DNA from: Cyanobacteria bacterium REEB446
GTDB taxonomy: Bacteria > Cyanobacteriota > Vampirovibrionia > LMEP-6097
DNA: 64,000 nucleotides
Direction: 5' to 3'
Assembly: GCA_018970325.1 (NCBI GenBank)
Contig: JAGWWP010000004.1
Coordinates: forward strand, 1 to 64,000
The position numbers and the translations under genes are program-made. Numbering within the stretch: position 1 is the first letter of the stretch; the number at the start of each line of letters is the position of its first letter. Under the pieces are notes generated by a model. The model did not search any database, was not told the DNA's origin, and worked only from the letters and a program-made list of their open reading frames with translations. This document shows, piece by piece, positions 44,496 to 53,871 of this stretch.

Positions 44496-47400
44496 TTAGT
44501 AGAGCTTCGCATTCTGTTTCTGTCTAATTTCAGCATAAGTGTCTGATAAAGGAGTGAAGTTAGCTTTAGGAGAGCCTACTAGAATACCTTCAAAAATTCC
44601 GTCTAAAACTTGAATAATCTTAAAAAATTTTCTCAAAATATCATCTGCGGCTGTTACATCACTTTTCCCTAAAACTGCATTGACACTCTGATCAACATAT
44701 TTTTCAAAAAATGCTGGATTCTGCCTATAATGATTCTGCATCTGATTATAAAAATGCATATAGGTATTTGCCATCTGTTCATTTGTAGCAGACTGAGGCT
44801 TAGCTATTTCAGCAGATTTAAATTTCTCAATTAGTTTACCTTTAGCTGAAGTACTTACTGAAATTAGCAAATCATCACTCTCTTTAATAAAATTAGTAAT
44901 GCTTGCTACAAACCGACCATCAGGAGGCATTTGATGAGCCTCTACTATAGAAGAATATTTATCATTCAAAACTTCAAGAGTAGTGAGATAAGCTGGTTTC
45001 TCGGCATTATATTCAGCATCAGGGTTTTGTTTATTATATGTCTCTTTAAATTCTTTTATGAGCGTAAGATTCTTAGAATCTCTAGATGTTTTTTCAGCAT
45101 CACTGCCTCCAGTCACAGTACTAAAGCCTTTACGTAAATTCACATACGCCTTTACTAAAGTTAAATCATCATTATTTAATTTCACCTCTTCTGTAATTGC
45201 GAAATCCAACCTCAAATTCTGATTAGCTTTTAAATTCACCAATGAAGAAGCAGCTTCCCAAGAAGTATTCAATTCAGCACACTTCGCTTGAAAAGCAGGA
45301 CAGAGTTTAAAATCTTTACCAGCCTTCGCGAGGTTATTTAAGCCTACTAAAATAGTCTCAGTCTGCTTTAACACTTCTGGATCATATTCAGAGTCTTTAT
45401 AAAGCTGATAGACACTAGCATCTAAATTCTGTGCTTCTCCAAATATAGATTTAGTAATTATGCCAGCAAGAGCTCCAGAAGGATAATTATTTGATATTAA
45501 TTTAACTGCAAGATCTTTTCCATTAGCAGCTTTAATAGAATCAATAACAGCTTGAATACCTTCTGCTACTGCATTTCCCACCAAACCACCTTCAACAGAG
45601 GAATTACCAGAAAGCTCTTGACCTAAATCAATACCTGCCTGAAGCTTAGTGTGTGTAGAAGCAGTATCTATATATGGAATTTTACCGCCATCTACAGTAT
45701 TTGTTAATAATGCATTTTTAGCTTCCAAGTATTTCTTGAGCTCTTGAGCTACAGTTTGCCTATTAGGAGAGCCTTTAAGGACAAGAGAAATTAAGGCTAA
45801 AGAATCAATATTTTCTTTGTAACCAATATTTAAATTATGATAACCTAAGATTTTCTCATTTATTCCATTTGAAGAAGAATTATCACCCTGATCAGCAAGT
45901 AGATAATATTGAATAAAGTATTCTGCACCCAAGGTTTTTTGACTTTGTAAAGCTTCAGCAATATAGCTTAAACGACCTTCCTCATTATCACTGGGGAAAA
46001 AAGTTTTCTGTAAAAAATTAAACTCTTGTTTTCCTTTCAGTAATTCATTTACTTGCTCAGAAAGATCAGTAAACGCCGCATACTGACCATAAAATAGTGC
46101 TTGTGCTTCAGATTCCTTAAGCCCTGATGAATTTTCATCTTTAATATTCTGGGTAAAAGCTCCAGCCTCAGAAACTATCGCCTTAATAATGGTAATCTCT
46201 TCCCTGGGATGAGCTCTGCGACTATTAATCAACTCACGACTAGCTTCTATATAAGCTTGACGAATATCTTTATTTATTGGGATTCTAAGTTCCTCTGCAC
46301 GAGTGGTAGCATCAGCACCAAATGCTTTCGCTCTTAAAATATTTTCATCTGGGGCTACTAATAAATTAATTACAGCATTGTCTATTAAAGCCTGTACGTC
46401 AGTTATGTTATTTACAGAAACTAATACATCAACAGCAGAAGAAGACTGAAATACACTCTGCACGGACGTTTCAAACACTTTTGCATTATTAGCAGTAAAA
46501 TAATGATCTAGAGCTTTATTTGAAACTCCTAAATTATTTAGTAAATTAGTAACAAACTCTTTCTCTGAGTCTCTTAAGGCAAGGAGATTAAAATCTTTCA
46601 GCTTAGCTTTTTCGGCTGCTTGATTAATATAGGCTGCTAGCTTACCAAATACAGCATTACTGATATCTTTTTCTATACTTACATCTGAAGAAGAACTAGC
46701 AAGTCTCATTTCAGTAATTAGTTTTTGAGTGTCTAAATAGAACTGGATTTCGGAGGCATCAATATTTTTAATAGTTTCTGGTAGTTTTATATCTGTCTTA
46801 AAAGTAAAAACATTTTCTAATGCAGTCTGCATTTGGTTTTTTATTTTATTTGCAGGGGTGTCTAGAGCTGCTTTTATGGAGGGTTCTAGGTTTAGGGAGG
46901 AGAGAGCAGCACCTCTATCATGAAGGTCATCTGACAACGCTTGATCGAAGTAATTTAAAAATTTTCCAAGTGCCTCAATATTTGCTGGATCATCTACCGG
47001 AATATTAGCTTCTGGAAAAATATTAATAAGGTTCGCTTTTATAAACTTTTCAGTAATATTTTTGATAGATTCATGACTGTCACCAGATTTAGTAGAATTA
47101 GGGGTTTGTAATTGTAAGAGCAATAGATCAGTCCTGAATTGTTTAAATGAATCTAAATCAATTAATAGCCTAGCTGGAGTTAAATTATCCTTAATTGCTA
47201 AGTTCAAGTGATTATCAAGGAATTCATCATTAATTAAATTCTCAACAGATATTACTGGAGATTCACTCAAGCTCTTACCAATACGAATGTTTTCAGATTG
47301 AAGGCGATTTCCCCAACTATCAATACCTGCATTCATATTTTTTACAATCTCTGTAATAATTAGTTTCTGATCCTCTTCAATTACAGGTAAAAATTTTATT

Positions 47401-50400
47401 TTATCTGGATGCAAAACGGAATAAACAAGCTTACGCACTCCCTTTACTACTGGCTCTGATACTGGACCAAGGGCTAATTTCAGATTTTCTAAATAATCCA
47501 CCCCATCACCTGATGATTTAGCAGACTGAATCTCCTCAATCATCTTAAGAACATGGAGCTGCTGAGTACGATTTAATCCATGCTTCACATCATCCCCTGT
47601 TTCAGTTGATTGGGGCAATATGTAACTATTCGTATAAGAATATTTTAAATAATTTTGCTGAAGTATACTCATCGCATCCTCTTTTAAAGGATGTTCCTCA
47701 AGCTTCAATAAAGATTTTAAACTGGTTAAGTATTTTAAATCTTCTGTAGAAAATACCAAGCCTTTATATTTTTCATAAATACCTAAATCCTTAGAACCAT
47801 CACCCTCTATTAAATGACAGAGCTCAGTAAAATCTCTTAATTTCACTTGAGCCTGCTTAAAGCCTGCATTAGCAAGGATCCTTTCCTGTAATAAGTCTTG
47901 AGACATTTTTCTAAAATCAACTATAGTCTTAAATGTACGAGGAGCCTTAAAAACTATGCCTTCTGAGCCTTCTAAATTTGTGATGTTTAAGGGGTTAAAA
48001 TACTTTCCTAATGAATTTTCAGGCATTTGAGCCATTAAAATATCTGAAAATATATCCGCCCTAATTTCAGCTTGCCCTACAGCATTCTCATCCTTAGTGT
48101 CTAGGAGTAGTTTTAAGGTTTTAAAAATAGGTGTATCTATAATCTGATTCTTAACTTCTTTAATTTCTAATTGTTCATCATAAATAGAAACCTCTTCCAG
48201 TATGTGCCTCAAGACTTGTGGCAAAGTATGGCTCCCCTTAGTACCAAAATTTGATGTAACTTTATTTAAAAATTCTAATAACTCCGAAGAAACATCGTTC
48301 TGAGAAGCAGTACCTGCAAATAATCTTGCATACTCTTGTCTTACGAGAGGAGATATTTTTTCATAACCATCAAAAGCCTCAATAAAGCGCTTCTCAGGGG
48401 ATTCTAACATTCTAAGAACTATATCTTCTGCTTCATCCATCTTAACTGCAGCTAAACTTCTTGTGACTAAAGGATCTTGCATTTTCTTAGTTGCCCTAAT
48501 ATCACCGAGCACTAAAGACTCACTCTTAGCTAAGTTAAAGATTTTATTTTCAGCTTCTTTTAATTTAAGTTCTAAAGTATTAAAAAACTCTTCTACGCTT
48601 AGAGGTCTTTTCTCCACCAAGGCATCCCTCAAAGCTCGTCCGAGTAAAAGGTCTAAATGGGATTCTTTACCTGCAGTAGACAATCCAGCATCCATAGATA
48701 TTTTTTGAATATTTCTATAAATGAACCCTGTATCTGAAGGGATTTCTGCTCTATTTACTTCATTTGCCAATCTTTCATAAACTTTTACATGATCTGGTTT
48801 GATTTTCTCTGCTGTTCTAGAAATGAATTCAGCTTCTCTTTTACTCCATAGTGCATCATCTGAAATTAGAGTCCTTAAACTAAGAGCTAATGGAACTGTC
48901 TGGAATTTTCTCTGATTTAATGACTCAGCAAAAATTTTACGTAATTTTCCTAAAGTCTCTTGGATAATCTGCTTGGACAATGCCTGATAATCATCCTCGG
49001 TTGTCGTTAATTTAGGGTTTACAAATAAATATTCTAAACGCCCTGAATTTAAGAATGCAGGTAAATTAATTTTATCTTTAGCCAAAGTTTTTTCTGAATC
49101 TTGAAGGGTAGATAAATACAAATCTACAACAAACTCACCAAGATCTTTTATCTTAGTTTCATTATGAGCCCGATCTCTATAGAAGCTTAGAGCGCCATTA
49201 TCAATGCCATGACAATCATCTGGTAAAGCTGCTAAGAGATATTCTCTAAAAGTTCTTAAAGGTATTCCATCTCGTAAAAGCTCATTTGGATAAGTTTCAA
49301 TATTAGTCGTTGCAAGTTCTGCAAAAGCCTTACCTGAACTCTGTAACGCTTCCTGTACTTGTGAAACAAAATTATCATTTACATCTATATTAGGATAATT
49401 AACTGCAATAACTGCATCCTGATAGATTTTCAGAGCTTTAGAAACATTCTCTGTATAAGCTTCTAAACTGATTTTCTTACTCAGATCAGTGATAGTAGAA
49501 TTTTTTTCACACCATGCTTCAAAAAGATTAATCTTCACAGCTCTGTCATCAGAGCAATTAGCTTGTTTATGAATTAATGACTGTGGTGAAGGTAAAATCA
49601 ACTTAGAAATATCCAGACCATATTCACCAATCAAATCATAATCAGCTGTTCTATCAAGGGTCCTAAGTCTATTTTTCAAGACAAGTAAATCTCTTGGAAA
49701 ATTATTACTAACAATATCCCTATCTGGTTGAATAAGCTCTTCTATTGATTTTAAAAATGCTGGCTGATCTGCAAATTTTTTCACCGTATTCTCTGGCAAA
49801 AGATTACGCCCCAAAGCAGCATCACACTCACGAATAATAAATTTCATAGAATCTAGGGTTAAAGAAGCATCATTTCTATAATATGCATGATAATTCCTAA
49901 CTAAAACTTGAAACGCTGTTAATTGATCAGTTAACTCTTGAGGTGTATTTGATTTCATTAATGCTACATCCACAAAATCTCGTGCAAAAGCTTTTTCAAC
50001 AGGTTCTTTAAAATCAGCTCCGACAGATAATTTAAGAAAAGCTTTATCGAGCTCAGCTGAACTAGAATTTGAGTTGTCTTTTACAATCTGTTTCACTAAA
50101 CGAGATTGGAGGAAGCTAGGCTTACTTAAATCTAAAGAGACTCCCTCTTGTAAAGCTGCCTTTTTTAAAGCAATCTCATATTTAAGATCAAGATTAAACT
50201 CAATCATATTTTTAATTAGATTGACATCCTTTAAATAGTTATTTTCTTGAAGATATCCTACGCCTTTCTCCACGAATGCAGCTTGGGTTCGCACATACGC
50301 CTTCGCTAGATCTTTATAATCTACTTCTGACGAAACTACCTTAGGTGGAAAAATATCCAAGCTGGTCCCTTGAACTAAAGAACTCTCATGAGATTTAATG

Positions 50401-51479
50401 AAGCTCACCAACTGCTGCTCTCCAATTTCTTGCATTTGAGCGAGATTTTCTTGAAAAATCCCCCCTAAATTACCTTGCCTTCTCAATAATTGAATCTCAC
50501 CTAAGCTCGGATTAGCACTTACTACTGATTCTAAAAAGATTTGTGGACTTCTAAAAAGCTGGTTTCCAATAATATCTCTATTAATTTGTGCTTCTTGCTC
50601 TCTCACAGCTGCTTGAATTTTTCTCGTAAATGTACTTTCATATTGAGCTGGAACCTTAAATACTAAATTTAAACCAGACATATTAAAATCATTCAAATTT
50701 AAACCATTTAAATCATCTTTGAAATCACCTAAATCTATAATTATTTTTTTGCCTACCAAGCACGACTTTGAACTCTCATCAGTAGATATCTGGCATAGAA
50801 CATCCCAGCTATGACTCGAATCTATACGAATACTGGGTTCATGGCTAAAACGAATAATCTGCTTAATCTCTTGAGTTAATGGATCTGTGGCGATGGCAGC
50901 ATCAAATTTCTGCCCCCTCTTAATCAAACCCTGTTCAATATCGTCTCTTTGCTGATTTAAAACTTCTTTAACAGAAAGAACCCTATCCGCCAATTCAGAA
51001 TCCCCGCATATGTTTAATGCTTTATGCAAAATATCAACGTAAAGGTTATAAGCTCCTATCTCTTGATACTTCGCATCTAAAATATCCCCATCCCCAGCAT
51101 TGGATAAAATAGATGGAACTAGTTTGAAAGTTTCTCGCATAGCTCGAAGCAAATTCTCGCTTCTAAATAAATTTCGATTTGGATTTTCCAGAAGTAAATT
51201 GTCAATTAAGTTTAAAAAGTCTTCTTTAGAAACGACAAAACCAGGTTGTAGAACCAAATCACCATCAGGACTTCGACCATCAGAACCTTTATTTCCAAAT
51301 AATGGCACAAGAAGAGTGGATTCATTTTTACGATCCTGAGCTGCTTTAGCTCTTTTATCTATTTCATTTTGTGCGAATTCATTAAGAGCTTCTCCAGCAT
51401 CTTTTAGTCCGCGAACCGCAGCTCCAGGGAGATTAGTAACAGTTTTTAATGCTCCATTTAAACTCTTTAGTATTTTCAT
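44496..51479 (-). CDS. Giant helical protein of 2327 residues, unknown (module 3, first large gene)
   Basis: The largest gene in the window and not recognised. It starts with a positively charged amphipathic stretch (MKILKSLNGALKTVTNLPG) followed by a Lys/Glu-rich helix, with no cleavable signal. Nearly all helix. Two isolated strand-type segments, LNLVFKVPAQYES near 280 and EGIVFKAPRTFKT near 1210, look alike and may mark two related halves. The end, DILRKFFKIIQVLDGIFEGI then VGSPKANFTP, is the shared amphipathic-helix type. The ribosome binding site AGGGGACTTAC is good. It is preceded by a 120-bp gap after the 142-residue gene. Confidence 0.87.
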   Translation of the reverse strand: MKILKSLNGALKTVTNLPGAAVRGLKDAGEALNEFAQNEIDKRAKAAQDRKNESTLLVPLFGNKGSDGRSPDGDLVLQPGFVVSKEDFLNLIDNLLLENPNRNLFRSENLLRAMRETFKLVPSILSNAGDGDILDAKYQEIGAYNLYVDILHKALNICGDSELADRVLSVKEVLNQQRDDIEQGLIKRGQKFDAAIATDPLTQEIKQIIRFSHEPSIRIDSSHSWDVLCQISTDESSKSCLVGKKIIIDLGDFKDDLNGLNLNDFNMSGLNLVFKVPAQYESTFTRKIQAAVREQEAQINRDIIGNQLFRSPQIFLESVVSANPSLGEIQLLRRQGNLGGIFQENLAQMQEIGEQQLVSFIKSHESSLVQGTSLDIFPPKVVSSEVDYKDLAKAYVRTQAAFVEKGVGYLQENNYLKDVNLIKNMIEFNLDLKYEIALKKAALQEGVSLDLSKPSFLQSRLVKQIVKDNSNSSSAELDKAFLKLSVGADFKEPVEKAFARDFVDVALMKSNTPQELTDQLTAFQVLVRNYHAYYRNDASLTLDSMKFIIRECDAALGRNLLPENTVKKFADQPAFLKSIEELIQPDRDIVSNNFPRDLLVLKNRLRTLDRTADYDLIGEYGLDISKLILPSPQSLIHKQANCSDDRAVKINLFEAWCEKNSTITDLSKKISLEAYTENVSKALKIYQDAVIAVNYPNIDVNDNFVSQVQEALQSSGKAFAELATTNIETYPNELLRDGIPLRTFREYLLAALPDDCHGIDNGALSFYRDRAHNETKIKDLGEFVVDLYLSTLQDSEKTLAKDKINLPAFLNSGRLEYLFVNPKLTTTEDDYQALSKQIIQETLGKLRKIFAESLNQRKFQTVPLALSLRTLISDDALWSKREAEFISRTAEKIKPDHVKVYERLANEVNRAEIPSDTGFIYRNIQKISMDAGLSTAGKESHLDLLLGRALRDALVEKRPLSVEEFFNTLELKLKEAENKIFNLAKSESLVLGDIRATKKMQDPLVTRSLAAVKMDEAEDIVLRMLESPEKRFIEAFDGYEKISPLVRQEYARLFAGTASQNDVSSELLEFLNKVTSNFGTKGSHTLPQVLRHILEEVSIYDEQLEIKEVKNQIIDTPIFKTLKLLLDTKDENAVGQAEIRADIFSDILMAQMPENSLGKYFNPLNITNLEGSEGIVFKAPRTFKTIVDFRKMSQDLLQERILANAGFKQAQVKLRDFTELCHLIEGDGSKDLGIYEKYKGLVFSTEDLKYLTSLKSLLKLEEHPLKEDAMSILQQNYLKYSYTNSYILPQSTETGDDVKHGLNRTQQLHVLKMIEEIQSAKSSGDGVDYLENLKLALGPVSEPVVKGVRKLVYSVLHPDKIKFLPVIEEDQKLIITEIVKNMNAGIDSWGNRLQSENIRIGKSLSESPVISVENLINDEFLDNHLNLAIKDNLTPARLLIDLDSFKQFRTDLLLLQLQTPNSTKSGDSHESIKNITEKFIKANLINIFPEANIPVDDPANIEALGKFLNYFDQALSDDLHDRGAALSSLNLEPSIKAALDTPANKIKNQMQTALENVFTFKTDIKLPETIKNIDASEIQFYLDTQKLITEMRLASSSSDVSIEKDISNAVFGKLAAYINQAAEKAKLKDFNLLALRDSEKEFVTNLLNNLGVSNKALDHYFTANNAKVFETSVQSVFQSSSAVDVLVSVNNITDVQALIDNAVINLLVAPDENILRAKAFGADATTRAEELRIPINKDIRQAYIEASRELINSRRAHPREEITIIKAIVSEAGAFTQNIKDENSSGLKESEAQALFYGQYAAFTDLSEQVNELLKGKQEFNFLQKTFFPSDNEEGRLSYIAEALQSQKTLGAEYFIQYYLLADQGDNSSSNGINEKILGYHNLNIGYKENIDSLALISLVLKGSPNRQTVAQELKKYLEAKNALLTNTVDGGKIPYIDTASTHTKLQAGIDLGQELSGNSSVEGGLVGNAVAEGIQAVIDSIKAANGKDLAVKLISNNYPSGALAGIITKSIFGEAQNLDASVYQLYKDSEYDPEVLKQTETILVGLNNLAKAGKDFKLCPAFQAKCAELNTSWEAASSLVNLKANQNLRLDFAITEEVKLNNDDLTLVKAYVNLRKGFSTVTGGSDAEKTSRDSKNLTLIKEFKETYNKQNPDAEYNAEKPAYLTTLEVLNDKYSSIVEAHQMPPDGRFVASITNFIKESDDLLISVSTSAKGKLIEKFKSAEIAKPQSATNEQMANTYMHFYNQMQNHYRQNPAFFEKYVDQSVNAVLGKSDVTAADDILRKFFKIIQVLDGIFEGILVGSPKANFTPLSDTYAEIRQKQNAKLY

Positions 51480-51599
51480 GTAAGTCCCCTAATCATGAAC
51501 TATTTTAAAAACTAAAATAATCCTACTCCATAAATAGGGTAGCAAAGAATACTTTTGACAAGAAATTCAAGAATAGTATACTAATGCATCAAAATCAGC
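51480..51599 (-). promoter_or_regulatory. Gap before the 2327-residue gene, possible internal promoter
   Basis: 120 bp without coding capacity. On the minus strand TTGTCA and, 17 bp later, TACCCT is a weak promoter match, followed by a long AT-rich leader and the ribosome binding site AGGGG. The longest gap in the cluster, so module 3 may have its own start. Confidence 0.3.
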
Positions 51600-52028
51600 T
51601 CAGAATATCTGTTTCATCGGCAGTGAATATCTTAATTTCTCCTTCTTAAAAACAGCTACATACATCGGAAATTTGTTAATTAGAATTTGTTCTAAACTAA
51701 TTAAATTTTCAAGAACAGCTATAGTTTCGATTTCATTCTTTCTAATAAATTTCAAAGAAAAAGCTTTTAACTCTAATCCTTCTAATAATTTACAGAAAAT
51801 TGCTAAAGCCTCTGTTTCAGAGGGAGATAAATCTTTAGCATTAAATAAATTTTCGATATATTCTCTTGCTTCAACACATTTAGAAAACTGCCTAAAATAA
51901 CCTTTATTTAAACAATCATGATTCAAATAACTATCGACTAAGACTTGAGTATCTAAATCAATCTCTAAATCCTGCGAATTTAAATGAGCAATTAAAGTTT
52001 GCTTCAACAATGCATAATGTGCCGTCAT
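51600..52028 (-). CDS. Small protein heading module 3 of the giant-protein cluster
   Basis: A 142-residue helical protein. No family recognised. It resembles the 140- and 147-residue small proteins of the cluster in size, position and helical pattern (ECREYIENLF-like region AREYIENLFNAKDLSPSETE), but residue similarity is weak. It overlaps the 605-residue gene end by 4 bp (ATGA), so it is translationally coupled to it, and has AAAGGAAAATAGT as ribosome binding site. A chaperone or adaptor for the large proteins is a guess from gene order only. Confidence 0.7.
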   Translation of the reverse strand: MTAHYALLKQTLIAHLNSQDLEIDLDTQVLVDSYLNHDCLNKGYFRQFSKCVEAREYIENLFNAKDLSPSETEALAIFCKLLEGLELKAFSLKFIRKNEIETIAVLENLISLEQILINKFPMYVAVFKKEKLRYSLPMKQIF

Positions 52029-53842
52029 ACTATTTTCCTTTGTTTTAAACTAATTTGCTTATCTTCAATAGAAGTCCCTGTTTGAAATGCAGAATTGAGT
52101 CCAAGAAAAGAAAACATACGATTGTAATTCATTTTAATTTCCTCTGCGAGTGTGTTTATCGTCATCTTAGCTTCTGGACTGCTATTTAAATCACCTCCCC
52201 TAAGCTGAGAATAAGCTTGATTAACAGTAAGTAACAAAGCTGGATTATGATTCGCATGAGAATCCACCCTAGATTGAATTACATTTTCTAAGGTCTGAAT
52301 AGCCGTTAACATAGATGGATTGCCAGAATTTATCATTTTCTTAGTAGATAATTCTGATTTCCAAAATTTAACTTCTTCTAGGGGCATTTCCGCAACAGGT
52401 GATTGATCTATAGAAGCATTTTTCCGTCCCATGATATTAGGGGAACTTATATTTTGCACAGAAGCAGATTGAAGATCAGAAACTTTAATAACGGGTCCTT
52501 CAGCCATATATTGTGGCGTAGCAATCCTATATGGCTCTTCGTTAATTAAGCATTCAGCCTGAGATCCAAAAGTAAAGTTAGACTGTATTCCTAGTGCCTG
52601 AGCATAATCATTCATGGCAGAGTCTATGTAAGATATCTTATCCAAGATTTCTTGTCCCTGTGGGGACTTACCCTGAATCTTTATTCTTGAATAAGTATCT
52701 TTAAAATCAAAATACCTTGCATCTATTAATGCCTGGTATAAATCTAAAACTGTAATACTAAAGCCTTCTTTAATTAATTCTGGTTTAACATTTGGATCAA
52801 AAATCATTCTCGCCTCATGATTACGTGAATCTTTTGATTCCAATTCGTAGTAACCCAAACCACTATCTAATTCCTGAGGTGCAATAGATCCTAATGCTCT
52901 AGGTTGATAACCGTCGACTGACTCTTGAATAGTCATAGAATTAATTTTTCTTTTCTGAGCTTCTCCTAAATATTTCTGAATTTGAGAATCTCCTCTCTGG
53001 GTAGCTATTTCTTTTAAAATATTTAATGAAACATCATAGATCACAGCATCCTTTGCTGAGACAGGAAATTCTCCATGCTGCTGCTGAATATTAAAAGCGA
53101 TGGCATCCTCATTAGAGCGATTAAATTTCATCACCTCTGCGATAAAATTACCCGGATGCCCACCTTGATTCAGTAGAGAATTTATATTTTCATATAAAGC
53201 CATATAATTTTCTTTTAAAGCTGGACTTATCTGCTGCATATCATCAAAGCGATAAGCCTTTACAGTGGAGTTAAATGCATAATTATCCTGTATTACAGGC
53301 TCGTAACAAACATCCTTATTAATTTCACTCCAGTAACCTTCATCATCCTGCTCTTGCATCTTCTTCTCAGGAAGAAGAAAACCACGTAAAGTTTCTATAG
53401 CATTATATTTTTTACAACTATTTTGCCTATCCAGATTCTCAAGATGGTGCAGGGTAAAAGACGCAAGTGCCCTGTCATTAAGCTTCGCCCCATCAGAATC
53501 AGATTTTATGCCTTGTACTCTAGCATTCTCCTCACACAGTCTTGTAGTATTTTGCTTAATAAAACCCAAAATCTTTACATAATTTTGTCCAGATTTCCCA
53601 TTATCCTCTCTAGAAGAGCCTGGTCCCAATTCACCATGAGAAAGAATATCTGCGTAGAGTTTTCTAAATAAGGTCTTCATCGTATCAGTTAAATTATCAA
53701 AACTCAAATCTGGCATAGGAACAGGAGTAGCTTCTCCTTCCGATGGCTCTTCTCTTATAAACTTAGCCTGCTGAGCGATAGATTGCTGCTGCCTTAAGTT
53801 TTGAATAACAGGTGCCCGAACCCCTCGATTAAACCAATTCAT
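52025..53842 (-). CDS. 605-residue helical protein, unknown (module 2, second large gene)
   Basis: No family recognised. A basic, Gln-rich N-terminus (MNWFNRGVRAPVIQNLRQQQ), then mostly helix. A patch with strands near 320-345 (GSIAPQELDSGLGYYELESK) precedes NVKPELIKEGFSITVLDLYQ. The end TLAEEIKMNYNRMFSFLGLN then NSAFQTG resembles, weakly, the C-terminal helix of its neighbours. Ribosome binding site TTAGGTAATATT. It follows the 903-residue gene by 29 bp. Confidence 0.82.
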   Translation of the reverse strand: MNWFNRGVRAPVIQNLRQQQSIAQQAKFIREEPSEGEATPVPMPDLSFDNLTDTMKTLFRKLYADILSHGELGPGSSREDNGKSGQNYVKILGFIKQNTTRLCEENARVQGIKSDSDGAKLNDRALASFTLHHLENLDRQNSCKKYNAIETLRGFLLPEKKMQEQDDEGYWSEINKDVCYEPVIQDNYAFNSTVKAYRFDDMQQISPALKENYMALYENINSLLNQGGHPGNFIAEVMKFNRSNEDAIAFNIQQQHGEFPVSAKDAVIYDVSLNILKEIATQRGDSQIQKYLGEAQKRKINSMTIQESVDGYQPRALGSIAPQELDSGLGYYELESKDSRNHEARMIFDPNVKPELIKEGFSITVLDLYQALIDARYFDFKDTYSRIKIQGKSPQGQEILDKISYIDSAMNDYAQALGIQSNFTFGSQAECLINEEPYRIATPQYMAEGPVIKVSDLQSASVQNISSPNIMGRKNASIDQSPVAEMPLEEVKFWKSELSTKKMINSGNPSMLTAIQTLENVIQSRVDSHANHNPALLLTVNQAYSQLRGGDLNSSPEAKMTINTLAEEIKMNYNRMFSFLGLNSAFQTGTSIEDKQISLKQRKIV

Positions 53843-53871
53843 AATATTACCTAAGTTTATAAAGCATCTAA